From Prosthecodimorpha staleyi (GTDB taxonomy: Bacteria; Pseudomonadota; Alphaproteobacteria; Rhizobiales; Ancalomicrobiaceae): 64,000 nucleotides of DNA. Positions 8,871 through 16,797 of the stretch are shown in pieces. How positions within the stretch are numbered: the stretch's first letter is position 1; each line of letters starts with the position of its first letter. The notes below the pieces were generated by a model. That model was not told where the DNA came from, made no database searches, and saw only the letters and a program-made list of their open reading frames with translations. The DNA lies in NCBI RefSeq assembly GCF_018729455.1, contig NZ_JAHHZF010000016.1, forward strand, positions 1 to 64,000. The letters are read 5' to 3'. Both the position numbers and the translations under genes were made by a program.

Positions 8871-10391
8871 TCAATTCCTCCAGGCGCCGATGGACGCGTG
8901 CGGCTCCGGCACGTCGAGGACGAGCGCGCGGAATTCGCGCAGGCCGAGCGCGGCGGCGATCAGCGCCTCGTGCAGTCGTCCGGTCTCCGGTGCGCCGGAG
9001 GCGAGCGCCTCGCGGTGCTCGGCGACGAAGCCGGTGTGAAGGTCGCCGGCGCGGAAGGCCGGATGGTCGAGCACCCGGGCCAGATAGTCGATGTTGGTCG
9101 TCACCCCGAACAGCGCGAGGTCGCCGAGCGCGGCGATCGACCGGTCGATGGCTGCCGTGCGGTCGGCGCCATGGGCGACCAGCTTGGCGAGCATCGGATC
9201 GAAATCGGCCGTCACCTTCTGGCCGCGGTCGAGCGCGTTCTCGAAGCGCAGATAGGGGGCTTCGGGCACGGCCAGATGCTGGATGGTGCCGGTCTCGGGC
9301 AGGAAGTCGCGCTCCGGATTCTCTGCGCAGATGCGGCACTCGACGGCATGGCCGCGGGCGGTCACGGCGTCCTGGCCGAAGGGCAGGCCATGGCCGGCGG
9401 CGATCTCCAGCTGCAGCCGCACGAGATCGAGGCCCGTGATCATCTCGGTGACCGGATGCTCGACCTGGAGGCGGGTGTTCATCTCCAGGAAGAAGAAGCG
9501 GCCGTCGGCGCCGAGGATATACTCGACCGTGCCGGCATTGCGGTAGCGCGCGGCGGCGGCGAGACGAACCGCGGAGGCGCAGATCTCGTCGCGCAGACCC
9601 GCCGGCAGGTTGGCGGCCGGAGCCTCCTCGATGATCTTCTGGAAGCGGCGCTGCACCGAGCATTCGCGCTCGAACAGATGGATCGCGCCGCCTTCGCCAT
9701 CGCCGAAGACCTGCACCTCGATATGACGCGGCCGTTCGACGAAGACCTCGGCATAGACGCGACCGTCGCCGAAATAACGCTGCGCCTCGCTCGAGGCGAT
9801 GCGGGCGGCGCCTTCCAACTGGTCCGCCGAGCGGACGATGCTCATGCCCTTGCCACCGCCGCCGGCTGCCGCCTTGATCAGGAGAGGGAAGCCGATCGCC
9901 TCGGCGCGGCGAACGAAATCGGCCAGATCGTCGGTCGGCATCACCGACGGGGCGACCGGGACGCCATGCTGGTCGGCGAAGTTGCGTGCCGAGATCTTGT
10001 CGCCCATCAGCGCGATCGAGGCCGCATCCGGCCCGACGAAGACCAGGCCGGCCTCCGCGACGGCCCGCGCAAAGCCGGCATTCTCGGACAGGAAGCCGTA
10101 GCCCGGATGGATCGCGTCCGCCCCGGTGGCGAGCGCCGCGGCGACGATCTGACGGATGTCGAGATGGGCGGCGACCGGGGTGTCGCCCTTCAATTCGACC
10201 GCCTCGTCGGCGAGCCGGACATGCTGGGCGCGCGCCTCGACGGCATGATGCACCGCAACCGCCGCGATGCCCATCTCGCGCAGGGTCCGGATGATACGGC
10301 AGGCGATCTCGCCGCGATTGGCGATCAGCACCTTGCGGAATGGGACGTGACGCGACGCCCGCCCGGCAGGATCGGAGGAGGAGAGGCTCAT
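8871..10391 (-). CDS. Biotin carboxylase subunit of acyl-CoA carboxylase
   Basis: The 506-residue ATP-grasp enzyme contains KVLIANRGEIACRIIRT, the glycine-rich loop KAAAGGGGKGM, RDCS-like ERECSVQRR, and EMNTRLQVEHPVTE. It carboxylates biotin with ATP and bicarbonate. It lacks the BT and biotinyl domains that complete a 650-670-residue alpha subunit in canonical methylcrotonyl- or geranyl-CoA carboxylase; those are supplied by the next gene. Its ATG overlaps the stop of the AtuA-family gene (ATGA). It acts with the carboxyltransferase encoded at 6750-8357. Confidence 0.95.
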   Translation of the reverse strand: MSLSSSDPAGRASRHVPFRKVLIANRGEIACRIIRTLREMGIAAVAVHHAVEARAQHVRLADEAVELKGDTPVAAHLDIRQIVAAALATGADAIHPGYGFLSENAGFARAVAEAGLVFVGPDAASIALMGDKISARNFADQHGVPVAPSVMPTDDLADFVRRAEAIGFPLLIKAAAGGGGKGMSIVRSADQLEGAARIASSEAQRYFGDGRVYAEVFVERPRHIEVQVFGDGEGGAIHLFERECSVQRRFQKIIEEAPAANLPAGLRDEICASAVRLAAAARYRNAGTVEYILGADGRFFFLEMNTRLQVEHPVTEMITGLDLVRLQLEIAAGHGLPFGQDAVTARGHAVECRICAENPERDFLPETGTIQHLAVPEAPYLRFENALDRGQKVTADFDPMLAKLVAHGADRTAAIDRSIAALGDLALFGVTTNIDYLARVLDHPAFRAGDLHTGFVAEHREALASGAPETGRLHEALIAAALGLREFRALVLDVPEPHASIGAWRN

Positions 10392-12214
10392 CGGCGGGTT
10401 TCCATGGCGGCGACACCTTCGAGGCGGCCACCGGGTTGGAGCCAGGCAGCGGGCACCGGCACGGGCATGTCCATCAGCACCTGCGCCATGGCCTTGCCTT
10501 GCGGATCGTAGCGCAGCGACGCGATGCCGCCGCCGCCGAGCGCGCGGTGCAGGAGGAAGTTGAAACCGTCGAGGCCGGGCCAGTCGAAGCGCTCGACCGG
10601 GCCGCGGACGTGGTGGGCGAACCAGCCGCGCACGGCTTCCGCCGTCAGCGCGCGGGCGATCGGCGCCACGAAGTCCGGGTGCCGCGCCATCACGCCGATA
10701 TTGGCGATGTCGCCCTTATCGCCGCTGCGGGCCGTGGCCAGAGCGACCAGCGGCACGGCGACGGTCGGTCCATCCGGCACCGGCGCCGTTGCGACCTCGC
10801 CGGGGGCGGTCTCCGGGACGGAGCGCTCGGTTCCCGGCGCGGTCGCAACCTCGATCGCGGCGTCGCCGGTCTTCACCGACACGACGACATCGCGCTTGTC
10901 GATCAGGAAGGAGAACAGCCGCACCACCGGCTGCGGCTCGGGCCGGCCGCCGGCAAAGCCGGTCAGGCTCTGCGCCATCGCGGTGGCGGCGGGATAGATC
11001 TCGCGGGCGAAGATCTGCAGCGCGTCCCGGCTGGCATGGCGCACGCCGACCTTCAGGATCACCTCGCGCGCCGGCGAGGCGGCGGGGGCGACGCCGTAGC
11101 TGGTCTCCGCGCCGAGCACTTCGATCGACGTTTCCGCAAACCGGTCGAACCCTGCCGCCGCGATCAGCCGCTCGGAGCGGGCCAGGATCGCCGTGCCGAC
11201 CTTCTCGGCCCGCAGCGCCGCGTCGCGGCCGACGATCATCATGGTCGCGGTGCAGCGCCAGCCGTCCGCATAGGTGGCGCTGACCTTGTAACTCGGCGTC
11301 GGCGGCAGGCCGCGCGCGCCGGTGACCCGGACCCGGTCCGGCCCGACGGCCTCCAGCCTGACGTCCGACCAGTCGCAGATCACGTCGGGAAGCAGATAGG
11401 CGGCCGGATCGCCGACCTCGTAGACGACCTGCTCGGCGACGATTGGAGGCGTGATCCGACCGCCGGTGCCGTCCGGCTTGCCGACCTCGAAGCTGCCGTC
11501 CGCCCGGCAATCGGCGATGGGGAAGCCCATGTCGGCCCAGTCGTCGGCGACCGCGCGCCAGTCGGTCGTGATCCCGCCGGTCGCCTGCGCGCCGCATTCC
11601 AGGATGTGACCCGCGAGGCTGCCGGCCGAGAGCTGATCGTAGTCTTCCGGCGTCCAGCCGAACTCGTGGATCAGCGGCCCCAGCACCACCGCGCTGTCGA
11701 CGCAGCGGCCGGTGACCACCACGTCGGCGCCGGCATCGAGCGCGGCGGCGACGCCGAAGGCGCCCAGATAGGCATTGATGCTGGCGGTCTTCGCCGGGAA
11801 GGGGGCGCCCGAGAACATCTCGGTGACGCCGGCGGCGCGGAACTGCTCGGCCCGGTCGGACAGGTCGTCGCCGGTCACCACCGCGACCTTGAGATCGACC
11901 CCGACTTCCGCGAAGGCGGCCAGCAGTGCGTCACGGCAGGCTTCCGGATTGACCCCGCCGGCATTGGTGACGACGCGGATGCGCTTCTCCGCGATCTCGC
12001 GGGCGAGCGGTTTCATGACCAGCGACACGAAGTCGGTCGCATAGCCGAGGGTCGGCGTCTTGGCCTTCATCCGGGCCAGGATCGACATGGTGATCTCGGC
12101 CAGATAGTCGAGCACCAGATAGTCGATCCCGCCGGAGCGGACGAGCTGGCGCGGGCCTTCCGGGCTGTCGCCCCAGAAGCCGGCGCCGCAGCCGATGCGG
12201 ATGGTGTCGCGCAT
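10388..12214 (-). CDS. atuA: AtuA family protein (acyclic terpene utilisation, DUF1446)
   Basis: The 608-residue protein opens MRDTIRIGCGAGFWGDSPE, typical of the AtuA/DUF1446 family, and ends in the AtuA-like ferredoxin-fold domain (from about residue 485, VALATARSGDKGDIANIG). In Pseudomonas the first gene of the acyclic terpene utilisation cluster encodes this family; its biochemical role is not firmly known. No HMG-CoA-lyase-like gene is present here, so AtuA might act after hydration of the carboxylated intermediate, which is inference. The start at 12214 is nine bases past the stop of the enoyl-CoA hydratase gene. Confidence 0.85.
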   Translation of the reverse strand: MRDTIRIGCGAGFWGDSPEGPRQLVRSGGIDYLVLDYLAEITMSILARMKAKTPTLGYATDFVSLVMKPLAREIAEKRIRVVTNAGGVNPEACRDALLAAFAEVGVDLKVAVVTGDDLSDRAEQFRAAGVTEMFSGAPFPAKTASINAYLGAFGVAAALDAGADVVVTGRCVDSAVVLGPLIHEFGWTPEDYDQLSAGSLAGHILECGAQATGGITTDWRAVADDWADMGFPIADCRADGSFEVGKPDGTGGRITPPIVAEQVVYEVGDPAAYLLPDVICDWSDVRLEAVGPDRVRVTGARGLPPTPSYKVSATYADGWRCTATMMIVGRDAALRAEKVGTAILARSERLIAAAGFDRFAETSIEVLGAETSYGVAPAASPAREVILKVGVRHASRDALQIFAREIYPAATAMAQSLTGFAGGRPEPQPVVRLFSFLIDKRDVVVSVKTGDAAIEVATAPGTERSVPETAPGEVATAPVPDGPTVAVPLVALATARSGDKGDIANIGVMARHPDFVAPIARALTAEAVRGWFAHHVRGPVERFDWPGLDGFNFLLHRALGGGGIASLRYDPQGKAMAQVLMDMPVPVPAAWLQPGGRLEGVAAMETRR

Positions 12215-12222
12215 GGCCGGCC

Positions 12223-13005
12223 TCACTTGCCGGTCCACACCGGCGGGCGCTTCTCGGCGAAGGCGGTGAAGCCTTCGCGGGCGTCCTCGGTGCGGGCCAT
12301 GTTGGCGAGCATGAATTGCGCATATTCGAGCGCGGCGTCGGTCGACATCTCGCGGATCTTCGCGAGCGCCTGCTTGCCGAGACGGATGCCGGTCGGCGAC
12401 TTGTCGACGATGCGGCCGATGAGCCAGTCGGTCTTGGCATCGAGCTCGGAGGCCGGCACCGCATAGTTGACGATCGAGGCGGCCTCCGGGTCTCCGGCGC
12501 GGATCAATTCCCCGGTGATGCACAATTCGGTCAGACGGCGATAGGGCAGCACGCGTAAGAGATAGGGCAGGATCATCATCGGGAAGAGGCCGACCTTGAC
12601 CTCAGTGACGCCCATCAGCGCATCCTCGCGGGCGACCACCAGGTCGCAGGCGCAGACCAGCCCGAAGCCGCCGGCCAGCGCATGGCCGTTGACGCGCGCC
12701 ACGATCGGCAGGCGGCAGGCATCCATCCGGCGCAGCAGGCGGCTGACATAGTGGCGCGGATCGGCGGCGTCGATGGTGAAGGGCGTGCCGTCGGCGCCGG
12801 GCTTCAGGTCGCCGCCGGCACAGAAGGCCTTGTCGCCGGCGCCGGTCAGGACGACCACGCGCACTTCGGGATCGGCCTCGGCGGCATCGAGCGCCACCAC
12901 GATGGCGGCGGCGACGGATTCGTTCAGCGCGTTGCGGCGGCTCTCGCGGTCGATGGTGACGACCATCGCGGCGCCTTCGCGACGGGTGGTGACGGCGTCG
13001 GTCAC
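12223..13005 (-). CDS. Enoyl-CoA hydratase/isomerase family protein
   Basis: The 260-residue crotonase has the oxyanion segments FCAGGDL and VNGHALAGGFGLVCACDLVVA, and the helix VTEVKVGLFPMM where catalytic glutamates sit. It is the first gene of the minus-strand carboxylase operon. In the atu pathway this position would be the isohexenylglutaconyl-CoA hydratase (AtuE); in leucine breakdown it would be methylglutaconyl-CoA hydratase. GTG 13005 is chosen because GGGAGG lies just upstream; a TTG four codons earlier falls inside that ribosome site. Confidence 0.9.
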   Translation of the reverse strand: MTDAVTTRREGAAMVVTIDRESRRNALNESVAAAIVVALDAAEADPEVRVVVLTGAGDKAFCAGGDLKPGADGTPFTIDAADPRHYVSRLLRRMDACRLPIVARVNGHALAGGFGLVCACDLVVAREDALMGVTEVKVGLFPMMILPYLLRVLPYRRLTELCITGELIRAGDPEAASIVNYAVPASELDAKTDWLIGRIVDKSPTGIRLGKQALAKIREMSTDAALEYAQFMLANMARTEDAREGFTAFAEKRPPVWTGK

Positions 13006-13291
13006 GATTCCTCCCAAGTCGGTGGGTCCGTCCGGCGCCCGAAACAGCGGCCGGCGAACTCTTCGCCTCGTAAATGATTTGAGTTCATTTGTGCTGTCAA
13101 TATGCCTTCGCGGCCAATTCAGCGCTTCCCCGCGCGAAATCTGAACCTTGCCCGAAAGGCCCGGAAAACGAGTGTTGACACTGCGGTCCGGTCACTGATG
13201 AAATGCGCTCAGTAAAAACGGTCGGAACGGCCGGGTTCGCTGTCGTTGCCGGATCGGTCGCGGCGGCCGGCCCTTCCAGGGAGGAGACGAA
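13006..13291. promoter_or_regulatory. Divergent promoter region of the atu-like locus with candidate TetR operator
   Basis: This gap separates the minus operon (starting at 13005) from the plus operon (starting at 13292). A perfect inverted repeat AAATGA-N7-TCATTT lies at 13072-13090. On the minus strand a TTGACA box (13100 down to 13095) precedes it, so the repeat would sit over the -10 region of that promoter, as expected for a repressor site. On the plus strand a TTGACA box lies at 13175-13180 with a weak -10. The TetR protein encoded at 16025-16753 is the obvious candidate ligand. Confidence 0.5.
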
Positions 13292-14515
13292 ATGAACGCT
13301 GCCAGCGGAGTTGGGGCGGGGCGCAACCAGGCCATGGCCTTCGATCTCGACGAGGATCAGCGCGCCATTCTCGATCAGGCCGACCGCTTCGGCCGCAACG
13401 AACTCTATCCTCTCTGCCGGCGCATGGACGACGAGGAGTGGTGGCCGGAGGAGGCCTTTCCGAAGCTCGGCGCGGCCGGCTTCTTCGGTGCCACCATCCC
13501 CGAGCAATATGGCGGGGCCGGGCTCGATCTGCTCGCCGCCGGCCTGGTGCTGCAGGGCTTCAGCCGCTGGAACCACGCCATGGCGCTGTCGGTGGCGGCG
13601 CACGACAATCTCTGCGCCAACAACATCTACCGAAACGGCAACGAGGACCAGCGCCGGCGCTATCTGCCCGATCTCTGCGCCGGCCGCACCATCGGCGCGC
13701 TCGGCCTGACCGAACCGGGGGCCGGCTCCGACGCGCTCGGCTCGATGCGCACCACCGCCCGCCGCGACGGCGACCATTATGTGCTGAACGGATCGAAGAT
13801 CTACATCACCAACGGTCCGGTCGCCGACGTGCTGCTGGTCTATGCCAAGACCGACAAGGAGCGCGGCGCGAAGGGCATCTCGGCCTTCATCGTCGAGAAG
13901 GATTTCCCCGGCTTCCGCGTGGCGCAGAAGCTGGTGAAGATGGGCTATCGCGGAAGTCAGACCGCCGAACTGGTGTTCGAGGATTGCCGCGTGCCGGTCG
14001 CGAACCGGGTCGGCGAGGAGAATCAGGGCGTCGCCGTCGTGATGAGCGGCCTCGATCTGGAACGGGCCATGATCTCGCCGATCTGCCTCGGCGTCGCCGA
14101 GCGGGCGCTCGAGCTTTCGATCGACTATGCCAAGACGCGCCAGCAGTTCGGCAAGCCGATCGGGTCCTTCCAGATGGTCCAGTCGATGCTGGCCGACATG
14201 TATGTGCTGGTCGAGACCATGCGCAGCTTCACCTACCGGGTGCTCGCGGAAGCCGCCCCGCTGGAGATCGGCGGCGGCGGGCGCGGCGACATCCACAAGC
14301 TGACCGCGGCCTCGGTTATGTATGCCGCCGAGGCCTGCCACCAGGTGCTGGATAAGGCCGTCCAGGTCCATGGCGGCAGCGGCTACATCTGGGAATCGGA
14401 GATCAATCGCCTGTTCCGGAGCACCAAGCTCCTGGAGATCGGTGCCGGCACGACCGAAGTCCGCAAGATGATCATCGCCGGCGAACTCCTGAAGGGCATG
14501 ACGCGGAATGGCTGA
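13292..14515 (+). CDS. Acyl-CoA dehydrogenase, isovaleryl-/citronellyl-CoA type
   Basis: The 407-residue FAD enzyme has the three acyl-CoA dehydrogenase domains (GLTEPGAGSDA, YITNGPVAD, then the C-terminal helical bundle). The glutamate found as YEGT in most family members is missing: the segment reads LEIGAGTTE with A385 there. Instead E257 in GLDLER occupies the helix position used by isovaleryl-CoA dehydrogenase. This arrangement tolerates a 3-methyl branch, so a branched substrate such as citronellyl-CoA or isovaleryl-CoA is expected. GGGAGGAGACGAA precedes the ATG. It overlaps the next gene by 8 bases. Confidence 0.92.
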   Translation: MNAASGVGAGRNQAMAFDLDEDQRAILDQADRFGRNELYPLCRRMDDEEWWPEEAFPKLGAAGFFGATIPEQYGGAGLDLLAAGLVLQGFSRWNHAMALSVAAHDNLCANNIYRNGNEDQRRRYLPDLCAGRTIGALGLTEPGAGSDALGSMRTTARRDGDHYVLNGSKIYITNGPVADVLLVYAKTDKERGAKGISAFIVEKDFPGFRVAQKLVKMGYRGSQTAELVFEDCRVPVANRVGEENQGVAVVMSGLDLERAMISPICLGVAERALELSIDYAKTRQQFGKPIGSFQMVQSMLADMYVLVETMRSFTYRVLAEAAPLEIGGGGRGDIHKLTAASVMYAAEACHQVLDKAVQVHGGSGYIWESEINRLFRSTKLLEIGAGTTEVRKMIIAGELLKGMTRNG

Positions 14516-15413
14516 GGCGACCTCCGGACAGGCCCCCGAATTCGGGCTCGAAGATGCCGATCTGGCCGCGGAACCGACCGTGTTCGGCGAGACGGCGTTT
14601 GCCGGCAAGACCGTGCTGATCTCCGGCGGCGCCGGCGGCATCGGCAAGGCGACGGCCTGGCTGATGGCTCGCTGTGGTGCCGCCGTCGTGCTGACCGGGC
14701 GCGACGAGGCCAAGCTCGACAGCGCCGTGGCCGCCTTGCGCGCCGCCGGTCTGGACGCTTCGGCGAAACCCTGCAACGTGCGCGATCCGGCCTCGATCGC
14801 CGCGTTGCACGACTGGATCTGGGACGAGATCGGCGGGCTCGACATTCTCGTCAACAGCGCCGGCGGACAATTCCCTCAGCCGGCGATCGACTTCTCGGTC
14901 AAGGGTTGGAACGCCGTCATCGACACCAACCTGAACGGCACCTGGTACATGATCCAGGAAGCCGGGCGGCGCTGGCGCGACGCCGGGCGGCCGGGCAGCA
15001 TCGTCTCGATCGTGGTCGTCACCCGGCAGGGCCTGCACGGGGTCGCCCATTCGATCGCGGCGCGCTCCGGCGTGATCGGGCTGACCCAGGCGCTGGCCGT
15101 GGAATGGGCCCCGCTCAACATCCGCATCAACTGCGTCGCGCCCGGGTCGATCGAGACGCCCGGCTGGCGGGTCTACGATCCGAGCGTGATCACCGCCTAT
15201 CCGCGCTCGAACCCGATGATGCGCACGGCCAGCAGCTGGGAGGTGGCCGAGGCCTGCGCCTATCTGACCGGGGACGGCGCGCGCTACGTTACCGGAGAAG
15301 TCTTGAACGTCGCCGGCGGCGGCCAGCTGTGGGGCGAGACCTGGACGATCCCGCGTCCGGATTATTTCAGCGGCCCCGGCCGTACCCTGCGCCAAAAGGA
15401 CGATACGCCATGA
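14508..15413 (+). CDS. Short-chain dehydrogenase/reductase, AtuB/peroxisomal enoyl-CoA reductase-like
   Basis: The 301-residue protein has a Rossmann motif GGAGGIG (residues 40-46) and NSAGGQFPQPAIDFSVKGWNAV, a signature shared with AtuB/AtuG-type and peroxisomal trans-2-enoyl-CoA reductases. The usual Tyr-x-x-x-Lys is replaced: the aligned stretch at 181-186 reads HSIAAR, as in that subgroup. A 28-residue N-terminal arm precedes the fold. The enzyme could oxidise citronellol/citronellal or reduce a 2-enoyl-CoA. It overlaps the acyl-CoA dehydrogenase gene upstream and the MaoC gene downstream. Confidence 0.88.
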   Translation: MAEATSGQAPEFGLEDADLAAEPTVFGETAFAGKTVLISGGAGGIGKATAWLMARCGAAVVLTGRDEAKLDSAVAALRAAGLDASAKPCNVRDPASIAALHDWIWDEIGGLDILVNSAGGQFPQPAIDFSVKGWNAVIDTNLNGTWYMIQEAGRRWRDAGRPGSIVSIVVVTRQGLHGVAHSIAARSGVIGLTQALAVEWAPLNIRINCVAPGSIETPGWRVYDPSVITAYPRSNPMMRTASSWEVAEACAYLTGDGARYVTGEVLNVAGGGQLWGETWTIPRPDYFSGPGRTLRQKDDTP

Positions 15414-15841
15414 CCCAGCCGCCGCTCGAAATCGGCAAGACCTATCTCACCCCCGGCCGCACGGTCGGGGAGGGCGACATCACCCTGTTCGCGGGTCTGG
15501 TCGGCGACTTCACGCCCGTCCACATGGATGCGGACTATTGCAGCCGGACGAGCTTCGGCAGCCGCATCGCCCACGGCCCGCTGACCATGGCGACCGCCAT
15601 CGGCCTGTTCACCCATGTCGGCGTCCTGGGCGAACGGGTCGTCGCGCTCCTGAACCTGAACTGGGATTTCTCCGCCCCGGTGCGCATCGGCGACACCATC
15701 CGGGCCGAGGTCACCATCGAGGCGCTCCGCCCGACCTCGAAGGGCGGACGCCATGTCTGCTCCCTGCTGTTCCGGGTGCTGAACCAGACCGGCGCAGAAA
15801 TCCAGCGCGGCACCATGAAGGTTCTGCTGCAGGGGCTTTGA
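15410..15841 (+). CDS. MaoC-like (R)-specific enoyl-CoA hydratase family protein
   Basis: The 143-residue hot-dog-fold protein carries the hydratase-2 motif in VGDFTPVHMDADY (D33, H38) followed by GSRIAHGPLTM. Family members add water to trans-2-enoyl-CoA or related thioesters. The ATG overlaps the upstream stop (ATGA), so it is translated with the reductase. It is the last gene of the three-gene plus operon that diverges from the carboxylase operon. Confidence 0.9.
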   Translation: MTQPPLEIGKTYLTPGRTVGEGDITLFAGLVGDFTPVHMDADYCSRTSFGSRIAHGPLTMATAIGLFTHVGVLGERVVALLNLNWDFSAPVRIGDTIRAEVTIEALRPTSKGGRHVCSLLFRVLNQTGAEIQRGTMKVLLQGL

Positions 15842-16024
15842 GTCCGCAGGTGCACGGGGTGTCGGGGGCAGAGCCGCCCGGGCCGTCGCCCGGCCTTCGG
15901 CTTGCTTGTCCGGACCTCGAATCTCCCGATCTCGCAGTCTCGGTCCGGCTGCCGTCGGCGGGGCTGGGAGCCACGGGGCAGGGCGGAGGCGTTCGTGCGA
16001 ACGCCGCTCCCCCGGGGAATTCGG

Positions 16025-16753
16025 CTACGCCGTCTTTCGAACGCGCTTCTTCGGCGGCGTTTCGGTGATCGCTTCCAGGCGCTGGGTGGCGGCGTCGAGG
16101 CGGGCGAAGAGGGTGTCGAAGGTGACGGCGCCCTTCCGGTCTGTGGCGAGGCCGCGATAGACCATGTTGGTGATTTGGTCGGCGATCTGATCGGGATCGA
16201 AATCGCCCTCGTTGCGCAGGAAGGCCCAGGTGCGATGCTCGATCGCGCCGAAGACCATGTCGCGCACTAGGCTCGGCGACGTGTCCGGGCGCAGTTCCCC
16301 ATTGGCGACCGCCGCTTTCACGACATCGATGAGACGGTGGGTATAGGCCTGATTGAGCTTGAACAGTCGCGAGCCGCGATAGTCGGGGGTCGGGCGGATC
16401 TCTTGGAACATCAGCCGCGACAAGGCCGGATCGCGCCGGATCGACATGAGATGCGTGTGGACGATGAAGCGGATCTGGTTCCAGACGCCGCGAATGCCTG
16501 CGAACTGTTCGGCATCCTGGGTCAGAAGTTCCTCGAACCAGAGTTCGACGACCTTGACCAGAAGCTCGCGCTTGTTGGCGAAGAAGCGATAGATGCTGCC
16601 TTCGACGACGCCGGCCCTCACGGCAATGTCCGTGATCAGGGCTTCGCTGTAGCCCTTTTCTGTAAACACATCGCGCGCCGCCTTCATGATGTCGGAGATC
16701 CGGCGTTCCGGCGGCAGCCGGTTGACCTGTCTTTTCACCGCACTTCGTGCCAT
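16025..16753 (-). CDS. TetR/AcrR-family transcriptional regulator
   Basis: The 242-residue protein has an N-terminal TetR helix-turn-helix (residues about 18-65, ending ITDIAVRAGVVEGSIYRFF) and an all-helical ligand domain. GGGAG lies 5 bases before the ATG. It is 44 bp downstream of an acyl-CoA ligase gene on the same strand and next to the atu-like operons; in Pseudomonas a TetR repressor (AtuR) controls atu genes. It is therefore the best candidate for binding the AAATGA-type sites at 13072 and 18751. The ligand is probably an acyl-CoA, which is inference. Confidence 0.9.
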   Translation of the reverse strand: MARSAVKRQVNRLPPERRISDIMKAARDVFTEKGYSEALITDIAVRAGVVEGSIYRFFANKRELLVKVVELWFEELLTQDAEQFAGIRGVWNQIRFIVHTHLMSIRRDPALSRLMFQEIRPTPDYRGSRLFKLNQAYTHRLIDVVKAAVANGELRPDTSPSLVRDMVFGAIEHRTWAFLRNEGDFDPDQIADQITNMVYRGLATDRKGAVTFDTLFARLDAATQRLEAITETPPKKRVRKTA

Positions 16754-16797
16754 TCCGCTCCCTTTCCGGTGGTGTCTGGAATTGCCAGCGTCGGAGT

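Noticed and set aside
15842-16024. GC-rich inverted segments in the convergent gap after the MaoC gene, considered as a terminator.
   Set aside because: No clean stem followed by a T-run could be traced on either strand.
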